In this document: piece after piece, positions 37,240 through 46,779 of the stretch
Layout: the number at the start of each line of letters is the position of its first letter
Numbering within the stretch: position 1 is the stretch's first letter
From: Burkholderia sp. Ac-20365
Lineage (GTDB): Bacteria; Pseudomonadota; Gammaproteobacteria; Burkholderiales; Burkholderiaceae
Assembly: GCF_017104715.1 (NCBI RefSeq)
Contig: NZ_JAAGPI010000005.1
Span: forward strand, 186,001-250,000
Length of the DNA: 64,000 nt
Reading direction: 5' to 3'
Notes under the pieces: generated by a model
What the model was told of the DNA's origin: nothing
What the model saw: the letters and a program-made list of their open reading frames with translations, nothing else
Databases searched by the model: none
Translations under genes and position numbers: made by a program

Positions 37240-39386
37240 GACGCGACGGCCGGGATGCCTGACGCGGCCTGCAGCTGATCTATCAACGCGGCTCGCGTCG
37301 AATACAGTCCCGCGCGCATTTCGAATATCGCACGGCGACTTTCGGGTGCCGGTTGATCCGCATGCTTTCTCAGCATGTCTAGCACATGCTCGGTTTGAGA
37401 AAGCGCTGTCTTCAGGGCACCGACGTCGGCTTTCTCCGCCACGCATTCCATTGCGTGTAGCCACTCGCGTTGCGCGGCTTGCCATGAGGGTGGTAGCGCA
37501 TTCGCTTCGGAATCAGCCAATGCCCTGACGTGAATTAACGCGTTGGCAATCCAGAGCTGACCGAACGCCCATTTCGTGATCTTCTCGCGATACGCTTGAG
37601 ACACGCCCGGCACAGTGACGATACGCACAATGAGATCGCGCATCGACATACCCAATTGCGCCGATGTCTCGACGTCGATCACATCCGTCGAGGCATGCGA
37701 TAGAACGTCGCCGATACGTCGGGTGTACTGCTTCGCCAGCCATTCACCCTCTTTGGGCGCGACGAGTGAAAACGCAATCGCGGCCACACCGATTCCGATC
37801 AGCAGGCCAAAAGCGCGATCGAGAAGATATGGCGGATCATAGACAGCCACATTCATAGGCGTCAGGAGGTAGCACAGGTAAATACTGAATCCTGCGCCCA
37901 TACTCGCGAAGCGTGGGAACGTGGCGGCGTAGCTGCTGAAGAAGAGCAGAATGCCGAAACACAACGCCAGAAGTGAAACATCGCCAAAGGCGGGCATCAG
38001 CATGAAGTTGACGACGAAGCCCACCACGCACGCGATCGCACAGCCCGCGAAGGCTTGCCAGCTCGCGGCGACAGGGGTTGGGCTCAGTGAAAAGAATCCA
38101 CTCGTAATACCTGCGGATACGACCGCAATGTAGCCGTTGGTCCACCCCGAAGCGATCCATGCGGCACCGACGACACCCGTTGCGATAGTCGCGCGTAATC
38201 CCGAAAGCAACGCCGACAAACCATTCGAGCGGATAGGCGCATTGCGCATGAACTTGATGGCCTGAACAATCGGCAAGGACAGCTGGATCTTCGGCGGACT
38301 CAGTACGATGCTGCACGCGCCGCAGAAATCGCGTAGCGAACTCGTTGCCGTATAGACCTCGGCGCCAACCATTTCTATCACGCGGAAGTCGGCACTTTCG
38401 GGGCTCACCTTGCCGAGCTGAAGCGCCACGAGATCGGGCAAGGATTCTTTTATCGACGTTAGCCGGGCCTGCAGTTCCGTCAACCTTTTCTCGGTCTGCC
38501 CGGCATCCGTATCCTCGACAGTTGCGACTTTCACCAGCAGAGCGAACATATCGTTGATCTCATTCTGCAACCCGGCGTCGAGATGCTGCGTCAGTTGCCT
38601 CGCGCGGTCCAACGCGTATAGGCGTGTTACTGCATCGAGGAACGAGCGATCGAGCGTTGTCAATGCGTCGTTGCGCAAACGCATTTCCGGATCTTCGAAT
38701 ACGGCGGCGGTACGCAAGTCTTCTATCGCCACACTCTCGTGTATGAGCTTCATGTAGCTTTCGATGGGATCGTCCCTGCTGTTCCCCAAAGCAGCGGAAC
38801 GTAGCGCGGGCAACAGTTTGGCCAATGCGGTTTGCCGCCACGCGATCAGTGCAGGAACGACTTTCTGGGGAAACACGAGCGCGCTCACCAGACTGCCCGT
38901 CGCTACGCCTATCATGACTTCACTGACAATGTGAATCAGGTTCGTAACGACGTCATATGGAACCGACCATTCGGGGACGGTCGTAATGCATGCGGCGTAA
39001 CCCGACAGCACGAATCCATACGACTGGTAATTCTTGTAGTATGACGACCCCGCGACGAACAGCCCCACCCATATCGACAGACCGGCAATGAACAACGGCG
39101 GTTGCTGGGCGAAGAGACTGATCAGCGTCAATCCGGCAAGGCTTCCGCACGCAATCCCCAGCATTCGATAGAAGCCGCGCGCAATCACCATTCCGCTTCG
39201 CTGCTGCAGCATCACGATCACGGCTGACACCATCGACGTTCCGGGCGCTCGCAGTTCCAGCCGCATGCAGATCAACATGCTCAGGATGATCGCCAATGCG
39301 GCTTTGAACGCGTGCAAAAAGCGCGGGAAATCGTCATTTCGATAGACAACGGCCTCTTTCAAAAGACCACGGAGAGTCGCAATCAT
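37236..39386 (-). CDS. FUSC-family inner-membrane pump (aromatic-acid/fusaric-acid efflux)
   Basis: 716 residues with two blocks of six hydrophobic segments separated by a soluble domain (residues ~170-360), as in AaeB/FusC proteins. N-terminal block: FLHAFKAALAIILSMLICMR and SAVIVMLQQRSGMVIARGFYRMLG; second block from AGWTNGYIAV-like SGWTNGYIAVVSAGITSG. It is the energised component that exports aromatic carboxylic acids. Start is either ATG 39386 (MIATLRG) or ATG 39407; I choose the former, though neither has a strong ribosome-binding site. First of four genes: FUSC, outer-membrane factor, DUF1656, HlyD. Confidence 0.9.
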   Translation of the reverse strand: MIATLRGLLKEAVVYRNDDFPRFLHAFKAALAIILSMLICMRLELRAPGTSMVSAVIVMLQQRSGMVIARGFYRMLGIACGSLAGLTLISLFAQQPPLFIAGLSIWVGLFVAGSSYYKNYQSYGFVLSGYAACITTVPEWSVPYDVVTNLIHIVSEVMIGVATGSLVSALVFPQKVVPALIAWRQTALAKLLPALRSAALGNSRDDPIESYMKLIHESVAIEDLRTAAVFEDPEMRLRNDALTTLDRSFLDAVTRLYALDRARQLTQHLDAGLQNEINDMFALLVKVATVEDTDAGQTEKRLTELQARLTSIKESLPDLVALQLGKVSPESADFRVIEMVGAEVYTATSSLRDFCGACSIVLSPPKIQLSLPIVQAIKFMRNAPIRSNGLSALLSGLRATIATGVVGAAWIASGWTNGYIAVVSAGITSGFFSLSPTPVAASWQAFAGCAIACVVGFVVNFMLMPAFGDVSLLALCFGILLFFSSYAATFPRFASMGAGFSIYLCYLLTPMNVAVYDPPYLLDRAFGLLIGIGVAAIAFSLVAPKEGEWLAKQYTRRIGDVLSHASTDVIDVETSAQLGMSMRDLIVRIVTVPGVSQAYREKITKWAFGQLWIANALIHVRALADSEANALPPSWQAAQREWLHAMECVAEKADVGALKTALSQTEHVLDMLRKHADQPAPESRRAIFEMRAGLYSTRAALIDQLQAASGIPAVAS

Positions 39387-39637
39387 GTCCGTTCGACCTT
39401 GTCGCATCGAATTTTTGTGGGATGCCGCCGTCTATTCCGACCGTACCGCCCGACGTCGTGCGCGGTTCATATTAACGCCGCAGATTTGCTCATTCTTTCG
39501 CGTCCGCACGGGAAATTTCCACAGCAAACCATGATCCGATATGCGTTTGATGTGAATGCTATGGTCGGTTCACATAGACGTTGATTGCGGGTCACTTGCT
39601 CTCCATTGGCAACTCTCTTCTCGTGTATGCCTCATTA

Positions 39638-39653
39638 ATCTTCATTTGAAGAT
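39638..39653. promoter_or_regulatory. Dyad in the divergent efflux/DUF4148 promoter region
   Basis: ATCTTCA-TT-TGAAGAT is a perfect 7-bp inverted repeat in the 317-base gap between the FUSC operon and the DUF4148 gene, 51 bases before the latter's start. A candidate operator; no adjacent regulator is dedicated to it. Confidence 0.4.
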
Positions 39654-39703
39654 CCCCTAATCTTCTGGTCACGAACCGCCTTCATTCAGTGGGAATCTTC
39701 AGC

Positions 39704-40033
39704 ATGAGTTGCGGAGGGAAAAAGTTGAGTCCGCTACGATCTATCTTCCTGTTTTGTATCGCCCTGATCTTGCCCGTATCGGCATTTTCGCAAGGCGCGA
39801 GCGGCCCACTTACCCGTGCGCAGGTACTTCAGCATCTCTCGGATCTGGAGAGTGTTGGATATCGCCCCTCGGAAGCGTCGAGTCTGCGGTATCCCTACGA
39901 CATCGAAGCAGCGGAAGCCCGCCTTGCTGAAAAGAAGCGCGAAGAGAACGAACGCAATCAACCACTCCCTGATGTTCAGTCCGCAACCAGCACCGTCCCA
40001 TCCACCGCCGTCACGCCCGACGGCGAACCGTAA
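39704..40033 (+). CDS. DUF4148-domain exported protein
   Basis: 109 residues. A signal peptide (PLRSIFLFCIALILPVSAFSQ) precedes the short DUF4148 module TRAQVLQHLSDLESVGYRPSEASSL-YP-DIEAAEARL. DUF4148 proteins are small periplasmic proteins frequent in Burkholderia and have no known role. I chose ATG 39704 (MSCGGKK), with GGGAA nine bases upstream, over GTG 39689. The C-terminus is hydrophilic, Glu/Asn-rich and then Ser/Thr/Pro-rich. It leads three small exported proteins on the plus strand. Confidence 0.85.
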   Translation: MSCGGKKLSPLRSIFLFCIALILPVSAFSQGASGPLTRAQVLQHLSDLESVGYRPSEASSLRYPYDIEAAEARLAEKKREENERNQPLPDVQSATSTVPSTAVTPDGEP

Positions 40034-40181
40034 GCTGCCAATGCCCACGAGCAAATAACGTGTGTTCAGAAAAGACGTCGCTATAGCGTGACCGGGACAA
40101 TGATTCAACGGACGATACAGCGGCGTCACCTACACGCTGTGCCGGTTGCCGGCTTTCAACCCGACACGAGGGAGAATCGCT

Positions 40182-40538
40182 ATGTCTTTAGGCAGAAACC
40201 TGATCACCGTTTCGATCGTCGCGGCGGCTGTCGCAGGCGTAGCACCCGCCTATGCACAGACCGACCCTGCGGCAGCCAGTGCGACCACCGCTCCGCCCAC
40301 CAAAAAGGTCATCCGAAAGCAGAATCACCAGTTGGAGATCAAGGTCCGGCATGCACTGACTGCGACGAAGCACCTCGATTCTTCCGGTGTCGTTATTCTG
40401 GCTCGCGGCGGTGAGATCACATTGCTCGGCGAGGTACCGGACGCTTCGCAAATACCGGTTGCGGCATCGGCGGCCAGCAAGGTTGCAGGCGTGACGGGCG
40501 TGACTAACAACGTACGCGTTTCCGAACCTGGCAATTGA
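40182..40538 (+). CDS. BON-domain periplasmic protein
   Basis: 118 residues. Signal peptide (LITVSIVAAAVAGVAPAYAQ) then a BON domain (~45-115): QLEIKVRHALTATKHLDSSGVVILARGGEITLLGEVPDASQIPVAASAASKVAGVTGVTNNVRV. BON domains bind phospholipid and appear in osmotic-shock and envelope-stress proteins such as OsmY. Start ATG 40182 has GGGAG nearby. Likely periplasmic envelope-protective protein; the exact role is unknown. Confidence 0.87.
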   Translation: MSLGRNLITVSIVAAAVAGVAPAYAQTDPAAASATTAPPTKKVIRKQNHQLEIKVRHALTATKHLDSSGVVILARGGEITLLGEVPDASQIPVAASAASKVAGVTGVTNNVRVSEPGN

Positions 40539-40613
40539 GCCGTCACGCTTGATGGGATTGTCGTGAGTGGGACCGTTGTCTCATGGTCCCAGATTGCATT
40601 TCCGGAGTCGATC

Positions 40614-40895
40614 ATGAAACGAGCATTGTTCGCAGGACTCGTCATCGCCGTAACGACGGCAACCTCTGTGGCGCCTTCCGCGTTCGCGAGCGGATATGGG
40701 CCGGCGCCATTCTATCGGCCTTATGTCGGCGCACCGTCCTCGCAGCGCGGCCAGAACTCGCAGACACTCGCCACCGAGCGTATGAACGAGAGAAATGCAT
40801 ACGCAGACGACGTGGGCGGCGTTGCCGCGTCGACCTCAGAGATGGGCGAAAGCGCACCACCATCGAGTCATGCCTGGACTTACCGGCATCACTGA
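40614..40895 (+). CDS. Small secreted hypothetical protein
   Basis: 93 residues with a clear signal peptide (MKRALFAGLVIAVTTATSVAPSAFASG). The mature part is Gly/Pro/Tyr-rich at first (YGPAPFYRPYVGAPSSQRGQN), then Ser/Asn/Glu-rich, with no cysteines, and ends WTYRHH. ATG 40614 follows GGAG at good spacing. I do not recognise the family. Its stop abuts (no gap) that of the convergent LysR gene. Confidence 0.72.
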   Translation: MKRALFAGLVIAVTTATSVAPSAFASGYGPAPFYRPYVGAPSSQRGQNSQTLATERMNERNAYADDVGGVAASTSEMGESAPPSSHAWTYRHH

Positions 40896-41849
40896 TTATT
40901 CGTTCTTGCTGTTATCGTTAGACGTCGCGCCGATTGCTTCTTCTTCCTCGGCGAGACTATGCCCTACGTTCTGTTTGATGAACTCGACAAATGTCCTGAT
41001 CTTCGCCTCGAGATATTGTCGTGACGGGTATATCGCGTAGACGAAACGTGGATGCGTGGAAAGTTCAGGCAGCACACGCACGAGATTCCCAACGCGCAGA
41101 TCGTCCATGACCGAGTACATCGACAACAGGCCAATGCCGGCGCCCGCGCGCAAGGCGACCGACATGGCTTCATGGTCGTTGACAGAGAAGTACGAATCCG
41201 ACGGTGTAAAGACGAACTCTTCGGACGTGCTGCACAGTATCCAGTCGTCCGATGCATAGGGAGGCGTATTGATGCGCACGCAGGTGTGCCGGGCGAGATC
41301 ATCGAGCGTTTCGGGTGCGCCGCTTCTGGCGATGTAGTCCGCTGACGCGACGAGGATCGAACGGCTCAAGCCAATGATTTGCGCGACGTTGGCAGAGTCG
41401 GGCAGCGTGGTCGCAGAGAAAATCGACACGTCGATTGCATCGCTAACCAGATCGGGCATGTCCTGACTGAGCGTCAGTTCCACGCAAACGGATGGATGCT
41501 CCTTGCGATACGCAATGATCGCAGTCGTCACGTGTTTTTGACCCAGACCGGGAATCGAGTGCACTCTTAACACGCCGCGCGGTTCGCTGATCGCCTCACG
41601 CGCTTCTGCGTCGGCGTAATCGATTTCCTCGAGTATCTTCTTGCATCTGGCGTAGTAGCGTTGACCGGATTCCGTCACTGCAAGACGCCTTGTCGTTCGC
41701 TGGATGAGTCGCGTAGAGAGATCCTGTTCGAGTTCGGTGACGGCTCTCGATACATTACCCGTGGTGCTGTTCAACTGTCTGGCCACATTCGTGAAGCTAC
41801 CCATCTCGACTACGCGTGCAAACACTCGCATGTTCCGAAGCTTGTCCAT
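40896..41849 (-). CDS. LysR-family transcriptional regulator
   Basis: 317 residues. Winged helix MDKLRNMRVFARVVEMGSFTNVARQLNSTTGNVSRAVTELEQDL (1-60) and a LysR substrate domain ending DNSKNE. ATG 41849 is preceded by AGAGG; the GTG two codons earlier overlaps that site. It converges with the small secreted-protein gene and is divergent from the histidine kinase gene at 42174. Target genes are unclear; no classic divergent metabolic operon is adjacent. It resembles CrgA/DmlR-type regulators. Confidence 0.88.
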   Translation of the reverse strand: MDKLRNMRVFARVVEMGSFTNVARQLNSTTGNVSRAVTELEQDLSTRLIQRTTRRLAVTESGQRYYARCKKILEEIDYADAEAREAISEPRGVLRVHSIPGLGQKHVTTAIIAYRKEHPSVCVELTLSQDMPDLVSDAIDVSIFSATTLPDSANVAQIIGLSRSILVASADYIARSGAPETLDDLARHTCVRINTPPYASDDWILCSTSEEFVFTPSDSYFSVNDHEAMSVALRAGAGIGLLSMYSVMDDLRVGNLVRVLPELSTHPRFVYAIYPSRQYLEAKIRTFVEFIKQNVGHSLAEEEEAIGATSNDNSKNE

Positions 41850-42173
41850 ATGCACCTCTGGCAGCAGAGAGACAATTCATATCAAGGAGATTGCCATCCT
41901 TGTTGATGAAAATCGACCCGATATGAAACGTGAATTTTCCATTGCGCACGGATATGCGCAGATTCGCGGCGCCTTTATCCGCGACTCGACCAGTAATGTC
42001 TCGACTTTCTGTCGTCTTTATAACGTGGGCTTACGAACACACTAGAAACACCGGTCTATTCAGGCGATCTATACTCTGCAAATGATTTGCAATAGCGCCG
42101 TCGATCAGGCAGAAGCAGTACGCGGGCAGTGCATGCAAAGTTGCTGATTTTTCTGGATCGGGAGGGCGGCGAC

Positions 42174-43496
42174 ATGTCGAGTGACCGTGAAGCAGGCACA
42201 GAAGCGCAGGCTACGGTTCCGGTTGTCCAGTCCGGTGAAGTCGCACTGAAACGCGTGATGGAAACCATCATGCGTATGCTGCTCGTCAGCACGGGTGCAA
42301 CGGTGTGTCAGTTGATGTTCCATGAAGAGAGCGAACTACGCGTACGTGCACGAGCGACACAAGAACGCGATATCGCTGTCGAGTTTGGCTCATCGATCAA
42401 ACCGGAACCACTCAGCCTTTTTATCGGACGATCAGTGCTGCGTACGGGTGCACCATTGATGGTCGATGTGAAAGCCCACTGCCATGAACTGGCCGGCAGT
42501 AGTGCTCGGGATTGCCTGCCGCATACCGGATTTGGCATTCCGCTATATGCCGAGCGCAATCTCATTGCCGTGCTCTACCTGCAAAGCAACCGGCCGAGTT
42601 CCGCTTTTTCGCCCGAGAAGCGCACGCTGATCGAACTCATGGCGTCGCAGATCGGTACTTCTCTCGCGCATGCAATCGGGCAGTCGTCGCTGGACGATGA
42701 GAAGCAACTTTGGGGCATCACCGAGAATCAATTGCGTCATGCGCGCGACGAACTGCTCGAAGCATCCTGCGCGACGAACACGGGCGAACTTCTCGCATCG
42801 ATCATCCACGAACTGAGTCAGCCGCTCAGCGCCATCGACGCGTCGACGGGTGCCGGGCTTCGTTGGCTTCAGCGCGACGTGCCCAGTCTCGATGAGGTAA
42901 AGATCAGCCTCGACAAGGTTCGAAGCTGCACGGCAAGAGCGAAAAAGTCGATCGACGGACTTCGCGCGCTGATCAGACAGCCTGATCGATCGTTCTTCAG
43001 ATTCGATGTCCATGCCGCGATTCGCGAAGTCGTCCTGCTCTCGCGCAAACGCATCGACGATCATCGCGCACAGGTCACGTTCACCGGCATGGATTTCATG
43101 GGCCCGGTGCTGGGTAATCGCATGCAGATTCAGCAAGTCGTGCAGCACCTGCTTGCCAATGCGCTCGATGCAATATCACACGTCACCGATCGCCCGCGGA
43201 TCATCACGATTTCATCAGAAGCGGGGCGCGGACAAGGGATCGTCATCTCTGTCGCCAACTCGGGGCCCGGCATTTCGCAGGTACACAGAGAGGAATTGTT
43301 TCTCCCTTTCGTCACGACGAAAACGCACGGTATGGGAATCGGGCTATCCGTGTGCAAGAGAATCATCGAAGCACATGGCGGCGAACTGTGGCACGACAAC
43401 GCCGAGCCGCACGGAACGCGGTTTTCGTTCATGCTGGATCGCGCTCGCGACGACTGCAATAGCGGCCCCGTGTTCCACTCACAGCCTGAGTGTTAG
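42174..43496 (+). CDS. GAF-domain sensor histidine kinase
   Basis: 440 residues, soluble. A GAF domain (~20-180: TGATVCQLMFHEESELRVRA, FGIPLYAERNLIAVLYLQS) is followed by HisKA with His near 212 (SIIHELSQPLSAI) and HATPase (LLANALDAIS, NSGPGI, HGMGIGLSVC). ATG 42174 follows GGAGGG. A response regulator is encoded convergently just downstream (stop 17 bases away), so the pair is likely a two-component system despite the opposite strands. The GAF ligand could be haem, a flavin or a small molecule. Confidence 0.88.
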   Translation: MSSDREAGTEAQATVPVVQSGEVALKRVMETIMRMLLVSTGATVCQLMFHEESELRVRARATQERDIAVEFGSSIKPEPLSLFIGRSVLRTGAPLMVDVKAHCHELAGSSARDCLPHTGFGIPLYAERNLIAVLYLQSNRPSSAFSPEKRTLIELMASQIGTSLAHAIGQSSLDDEKQLWGITENQLRHARDELLEASCATNTGELLASIIHELSQPLSAIDASTGAGLRWLQRDVPSLDEVKISLDKVRSCTARAKKSIDGLRALIRQPDRSFFRFDVHAAIREVVLLSRKRIDDHRAQVTFTGMDFMGPVLGNRMQIQQVVQHLLANALDAISHVTDRPRIITISSEAGRGQGIVISVANSGPGISQVHREELFLPFVTTKTHGMGIGLSVCKRIIEAHGGELWHDNAEPHGTRFSFMLDRARDDCNSGPVFHSQPEC

Positions 43497-43513
43497 CAAT
43501 CGCCGCTTTACCA

Positions 43514-44185
43514 CTATGCCGATTCGGATGGCGTGACGGCGAGTCCCAGCAGCTTTGCTTTCTGAATGAACTCACCGAGTGTCTTCACACCGAGCCGTTT
43601 CATCCCTTCCCCGCGGTATATCTTCACGGTGATTTCGCTGACTCCGAGTTCGCTCGCTATCTGGCCGTTCAACATGCCGCGTGCGATCCGATGCATGACC
43701 TGCTTTTGCCGTGGCGTCAGCTCTATCCAGCGGTCTTGCAGGTCTTGCAAGGCCGATGCATCCGCCAGTCTCAAACGGTCCAGACTGATCGCTTCCGCGA
43801 TCGCGTCGAGCAGATCCTGGTCGCGCAATGGTTTCGTGAGGAAATCGACCGCGCCCGCCTTCATCGCCTTGACGGTCATGACGATGTCGCCGTGCCCGGT
43901 CAGAAAGATCACGGGATGAGAAACACCGCGTCGCGCAAGCTCCTGCTGCACCATCAAGCCGCTTTGGCCCTTGAGACGAACGTCGAGCACGATACACGCA
44001 GGCGAGTCGTTCAGAGGCCCGTCTTTCAGCGCCTCGATCAGCGCTTCTCCATTGGAGAAGACGCTGGCCCTGGTGCCAACCGATCTCAGCAGCTGCTGCA
44101 ACGCATCGCGCACGTCTTCATCGTCATCGACGATGAAGACGGTTGGATTTTCGGTCGCGTGCTGGCCAGTCAGATTGCCGTTCAC
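43514..44185 (-). CDS. FixJ-type response regulator (LuxR output)
   Basis: 223 residues. Receiver 1-125 with acidic DDD and phospho-acceptor Asp 68 (IVLDVRLKG), Thr and Lys switch residues in FLTGHGD and FLTKPL, linker, and a C-terminal LuxR helix-turn-helix (LTPRQKQVMHRIARGMLNGQIASELGVSEITVKIYRGEGMKRLG). A Pro-poor, Gln-rich linker is typical of the FixJ/StyR group. The cognate kinase is probably the convergent GAF histidine kinase. Confidence 0.9.
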   Translation of the reverse strand: MNGNLTGQHATENPTVFIVDDDEDVRDALQQLLRSVGTRASVFSNGEALIEALKDGPLNDSPACIVLDVRLKGQSGLMVQQELARRGVSHPVIFLTGHGDIVMTVKAMKAGAVDFLTKPLRDQDLLDAIAEAISLDRLRLADASALQDLQDRWIELTPRQKQVMHRIARGMLNGQIASELGVSEITVKIYRGEGMKRLGVKTLGEFIQKAKLLGLAVTPSESA

Positions 44186-44403
44186 TGTCTTGTCCCGTGA
44201 AACGATCCCAATCTAATACTACTCACCGCCGCGCAACAGAACCACGTTAATTTCCGAATAATGCGTCTGGAGACAGATAAAAAGCGGAAAACGGCATCGT
44301 TTACATATGCGGCACGCGCATGTTTATTGCAGCAGATCCCCAGGCGAAGAATCATGTCCGGCCGTCTCCGCCTGGTCGGCCCATTGCGGCGCATGGCGGA
44401 GTT

Positions 44404-44892
44404 TCACCCGGCGGCGTCCAGCGCGAGATCTTCCGCGTAACGGCGCACGTCTTCAGCGGAACAGGGCGCGCAGCGCTGCTCGAGCAACGGCGGCAGTGAA
44501 GCGGCACACGCTTCTACCGCCGACGCGAGCACCATCGCTGTCACGTTGCGTGGCGCGGGGCGCGCCGGGCGCGGACGGAAAATGTCATCGCCCGGCTCGA
44601 TCGCTGCGCCCGTCATGGCACAGCGGCCCGACACACGCGCACGCGCAGAAACCCATAGCTGCTCGCGATAACAGCATTTCGTAGGATCACGCCAATCGAG
44701 CACGACGGTCAGTGCACTTGGCCGATCGATCACCGTCACGCACGGTTCCCACGTTGCAGCGTTACTCTCGACCGCCCTGCGGCGCAGAGGTTGATCGATG
44801 GGCTCTTCAATCGTGCACGATGGATCCGGACGCAAGGACAGAAGATTGATTGTCCGGGTCCACGGATCGACGAGGTTTGCGTCTAGCAGCAT
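44404..44892 (-). CDS. DUF3331-domain protein
   Basis: 162 residues with the DUF3331 features WVSARARVSGRCAMTGAAIEPGDDIFRPRPARP and cysteines in CCYREQ and CAMTG that resemble a small zinc-binding module. DUF3331 proteins are almost confined to Burkholderia and are of unknown function. It begins MLLDANLVDPWTRTINLLSL. Both flanking genes in this region are response regulators on the same strand, but gaps of about 220 and 320 bases make it probably a separate transcript. Function unknown. Confidence 0.8.
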   Translation of the reverse strand: MLLDANLVDPWTRTINLLSLRPDPSCTIEEPIDQPLRRRAVESNAATWEPCVTVIDRPSALTVVLDWRDPTKCCYREQLWVSARARVSGRCAMTGAAIEPGDDIFRPRPARPAPRNVTAMVLASAVEACAASLPPLLEQRCAPCSAEDVRRYAEDLALDAAG

Positions 44893-45214
44893 CTACGCCT
44901 CCATTCGACACTTGCATTCCCATGTCGGCGGAGTCACGAAGCGTGCGCCGCTGACACAGATTCCCCTTCAAACGAGGCCGCGCGTTGTCGCGGAGATGGT
45001 CCGCTATGGTCGTGGCTGGCGGATCACATGCGATACAGGCTGCAGGCGGGCTGTTTCAGGTGCACGGCTCGCAGCGAACGCGGCCCATTCAAGATATCGC
45101 CGCGTAGCGAGTGATGCCAGACCTACAAAGGGTTGCACCTCGTGAGGAAAATCGCCGGACCTTATACTTTTGGTTAGTGTGTCTTGACGGCGTGGCTCGC
45201 GACAGGCAAGAGAA
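44893..45214. other. 322-base intergenic region
   Basis: The gap holds the presumed promoter of the DUF3331 gene and the end of the second response-regulator transcript. Plus-strand frames here look like random open frame. No repeat, terminator or operator of note was seen. Confidence 0.5.
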
Positions 45215-45886
45215 TCAGGTGCGGCGTGCCCGCGGATTCACGCCCAGCACCTGAGCGTGGCGAACCAGTTCGACCACCGATCGCACGCCCATCTTGCGCA
45301 TCACCTGGCCGCGATGCAGCTTGATCGTGATTTCGCTGAGGTGCATTTCATCGGCGATCTGTTTGTTGAGCAGCCCTGCAAGCACGAACTCGAGGACATC
45401 GCGCTCTTTCGGCGTCAACGAATCGTAGCGACCACGCAGCTCGGCAATGGAGGACTCGAATGCCAGACGCTCGGCATCGCGACGCAGCGCCTGAGTCACA
45501 GCGTCGAGCATGTCCTGCTCGCGGAAAGGCTTGGAGAAGAAATCCATCGCGCCCGCTTTCATCGCCTTGACGGACATCTCGACGTCAGGAAACCCTGTGA
45601 TGAAAAGAATCGGAATGTGAGGCGCGAGGCTGGCGATAGACTGCTGGAAAGCGAGTCCGCTTTCGCTGCGCAGCCGCACATCGAGGATCAGGCAACTTGG
45701 AATGCTTTCCCGACGAAACGCAATGAATTCGACGGGCGAGCTAAATGCCTCGACGCGATGTCCCACCGAGCGCAACAGACTGCCCAACGACTCTCTCACA
45801 TCTTCATCGTCGTCGATGATGTATACGATCGACGGCGTCAGCGAACCGTCGCCATCAGCCGAAGTCGATTTCCCGGTGGTCGTCAT
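45215..45886 (-). CDS. FixJ-type response regulator, second copy
   Basis: 223 residues. Receiver with YIIDDDEDV, phospho-acceptor Asp 69 (LILDVRLRS), FITGFPDVEM and FFSKPF; LuxR helix-turn-helix LTPKERDVLEFVLAGLLNKQIADEMHLSEITIKLHRGQVMRKMGVRS. A close paralogue of the regulator at 43514-44185, with the same length and layout. ATG 45886 (MTTTGK) follows GAGGGAAAG; the longer frame from 45919 is less likely. Divergent from the receiver-only gene at 46205. Confidence 0.9.
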   Translation of the reverse strand: MTTTGKSTSADGDGSLTPSIVYIIDDDEDVRESLGSLLRSVGHRVEAFSSPVEFIAFRRESIPSCLILDVRLRSESGLAFQQSIASLAPHIPILFITGFPDVEMSVKAMKAGAMDFFSKPFREQDMLDAVTQALRRDAERLAFESSIAELRGRYDSLTPKERDVLEFVLAGLLNKQIADEMHLSEITIKLHRGQVMRKMGVRSVVELVRHAQVLGVNPRARRT

Positions 45887-46204
45887 TACGCTTTCCCTCT
45901 CACGCAATTCTTCGTCCAATTATCCGCTCGATGCGAGCGTTGCGCCGGGTGGCCCAGAATACGACCCTTTCCATTGTAAGGACCGGCTTCGTGGACTGTC
46001 CCTGCTCTGTCAGTACTCAGGCGATGTGTTTGCCAGCAATACCCATTACATCTTGGGCTGCGTGGTCTTACATAAAGCAGACGTATTTTTATACCAACGT
46101 ATGGTTACTGCACTGAAGGTGACCCATTATTCTAGAACGATAACAGTTCACAACCCACAGGGTCGCCGTGCGTTCCACCTGTGGAACCCGTCCGAGGGAA
46201 TCCC
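45887..46204. other. Divergent promoter region between two response regulators
   Basis: A 318-base gap between minus- and plus-strand regulator genes should carry both promoters. The central part (45990-46140) is relatively AT-rich, with ATTCTAGAACGATAA near the plus-strand gene. No clear operator was seen; the ATACC-N3-GTA motif is absent here. Confidence 0.4.
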
Positions 46205-46576
46205 GTGACGCCCACCTCCGTTGTTTCGATAGTAGAAGATGACGAATCGGTTCGGGAGGCGATCGAGAATCTCATTCGCTCCATTGGGTGGGATGTTGCC
46301 TCTTTCGATTGCGCCGATGCATTTCTTCGCTCCGGTATCGCGCGAAACACGCGATTGCTGATCTCGGACGTCACCATGCCGGGCATGTCCGGCATTGAGA
46401 TGCACGCGCAACTCGCTTCCGGAGGCATCGCGCCTCCAACGATTTTCATCACGGGATATCCGAACGTTCAGGACGAGGCCGTTGCGCTTGCCAACGGTGC
46501 GATTGCGTACCTGGAAAAGCCGCTCGATTCGAACGTGATACTCGCCAGAATCCAGCAGGCGGTAGGTAAGCCCTAG
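46205..46576 (+). CDS. Receiver-only response regulator (CheY/FixJ-like)
   Basis: 123 residues, a single receiver domain: SIVEDDESVREAIENLIRSIG, phospho-acceptor Asp 55 (LLISDVTMPGMSG), FITGYP and YLEKPL. No output domain, so it probably competes for, or relays, phosphate in the neighbouring two-component system. GTG 46205 follows GAGGGA. It sits 450 bases upstream of cioA and divergent from the second FixJ-type regulator. Confidence 0.85.
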   Translation: MTPTSVVSIVEDDESVREAIENLIRSIGWDVASFDCADAFLRSGIARNTRLLISDVTMPGMSGIEMHAQLASGGIAPPTIFITGYPNVQDEAVALANGAIAYLEKPLDSNVILARIQQAVGKP

Positions 46577-46721
46577 CTTGCTTGCGCACGCGCGTCACGC
46601 GCAACGATTGTTCGCCCGACACGGCAGCGCGCGTCGCGATGCGCTGTCAAAAACCACTAGCGCGCTAATGTACCCGCTTTACGCCTCCGCGTGATGACAT
46701 CGAGGCTGCTCGCGTCAAAAT

Positions 46722-46737
46722 CTATACGACGGTATAG
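46722..46737. promoter_or_regulatory. ATACC-N3-GTA dyad upstream of cioA (site B)
   Basis: CTATAC-GACG-GTATAG, perfect 6-bp arms; read on the other strand it is CTATACCGTCGTATAG. Its counterparts are site A (15331-15352), site C (46764) and site D (50862). Confidence 0.45.
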
Positions 46738-46763
46738 GGTTCTGACGTCGACTTAAGGCGACG

Positions 46764-46779
46764 CCATACCCCGGTACTA
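46764..46779. promoter_or_regulatory. ATACC-N3-GTA dyad upstream of cioA (site C)
   Basis: CCATACCCCGGTACTA, four helical turns (42 bases) downstream of site B. Core ATACC-CCG-GTA is kept, flanks are less symmetric. Confidence 0.4.
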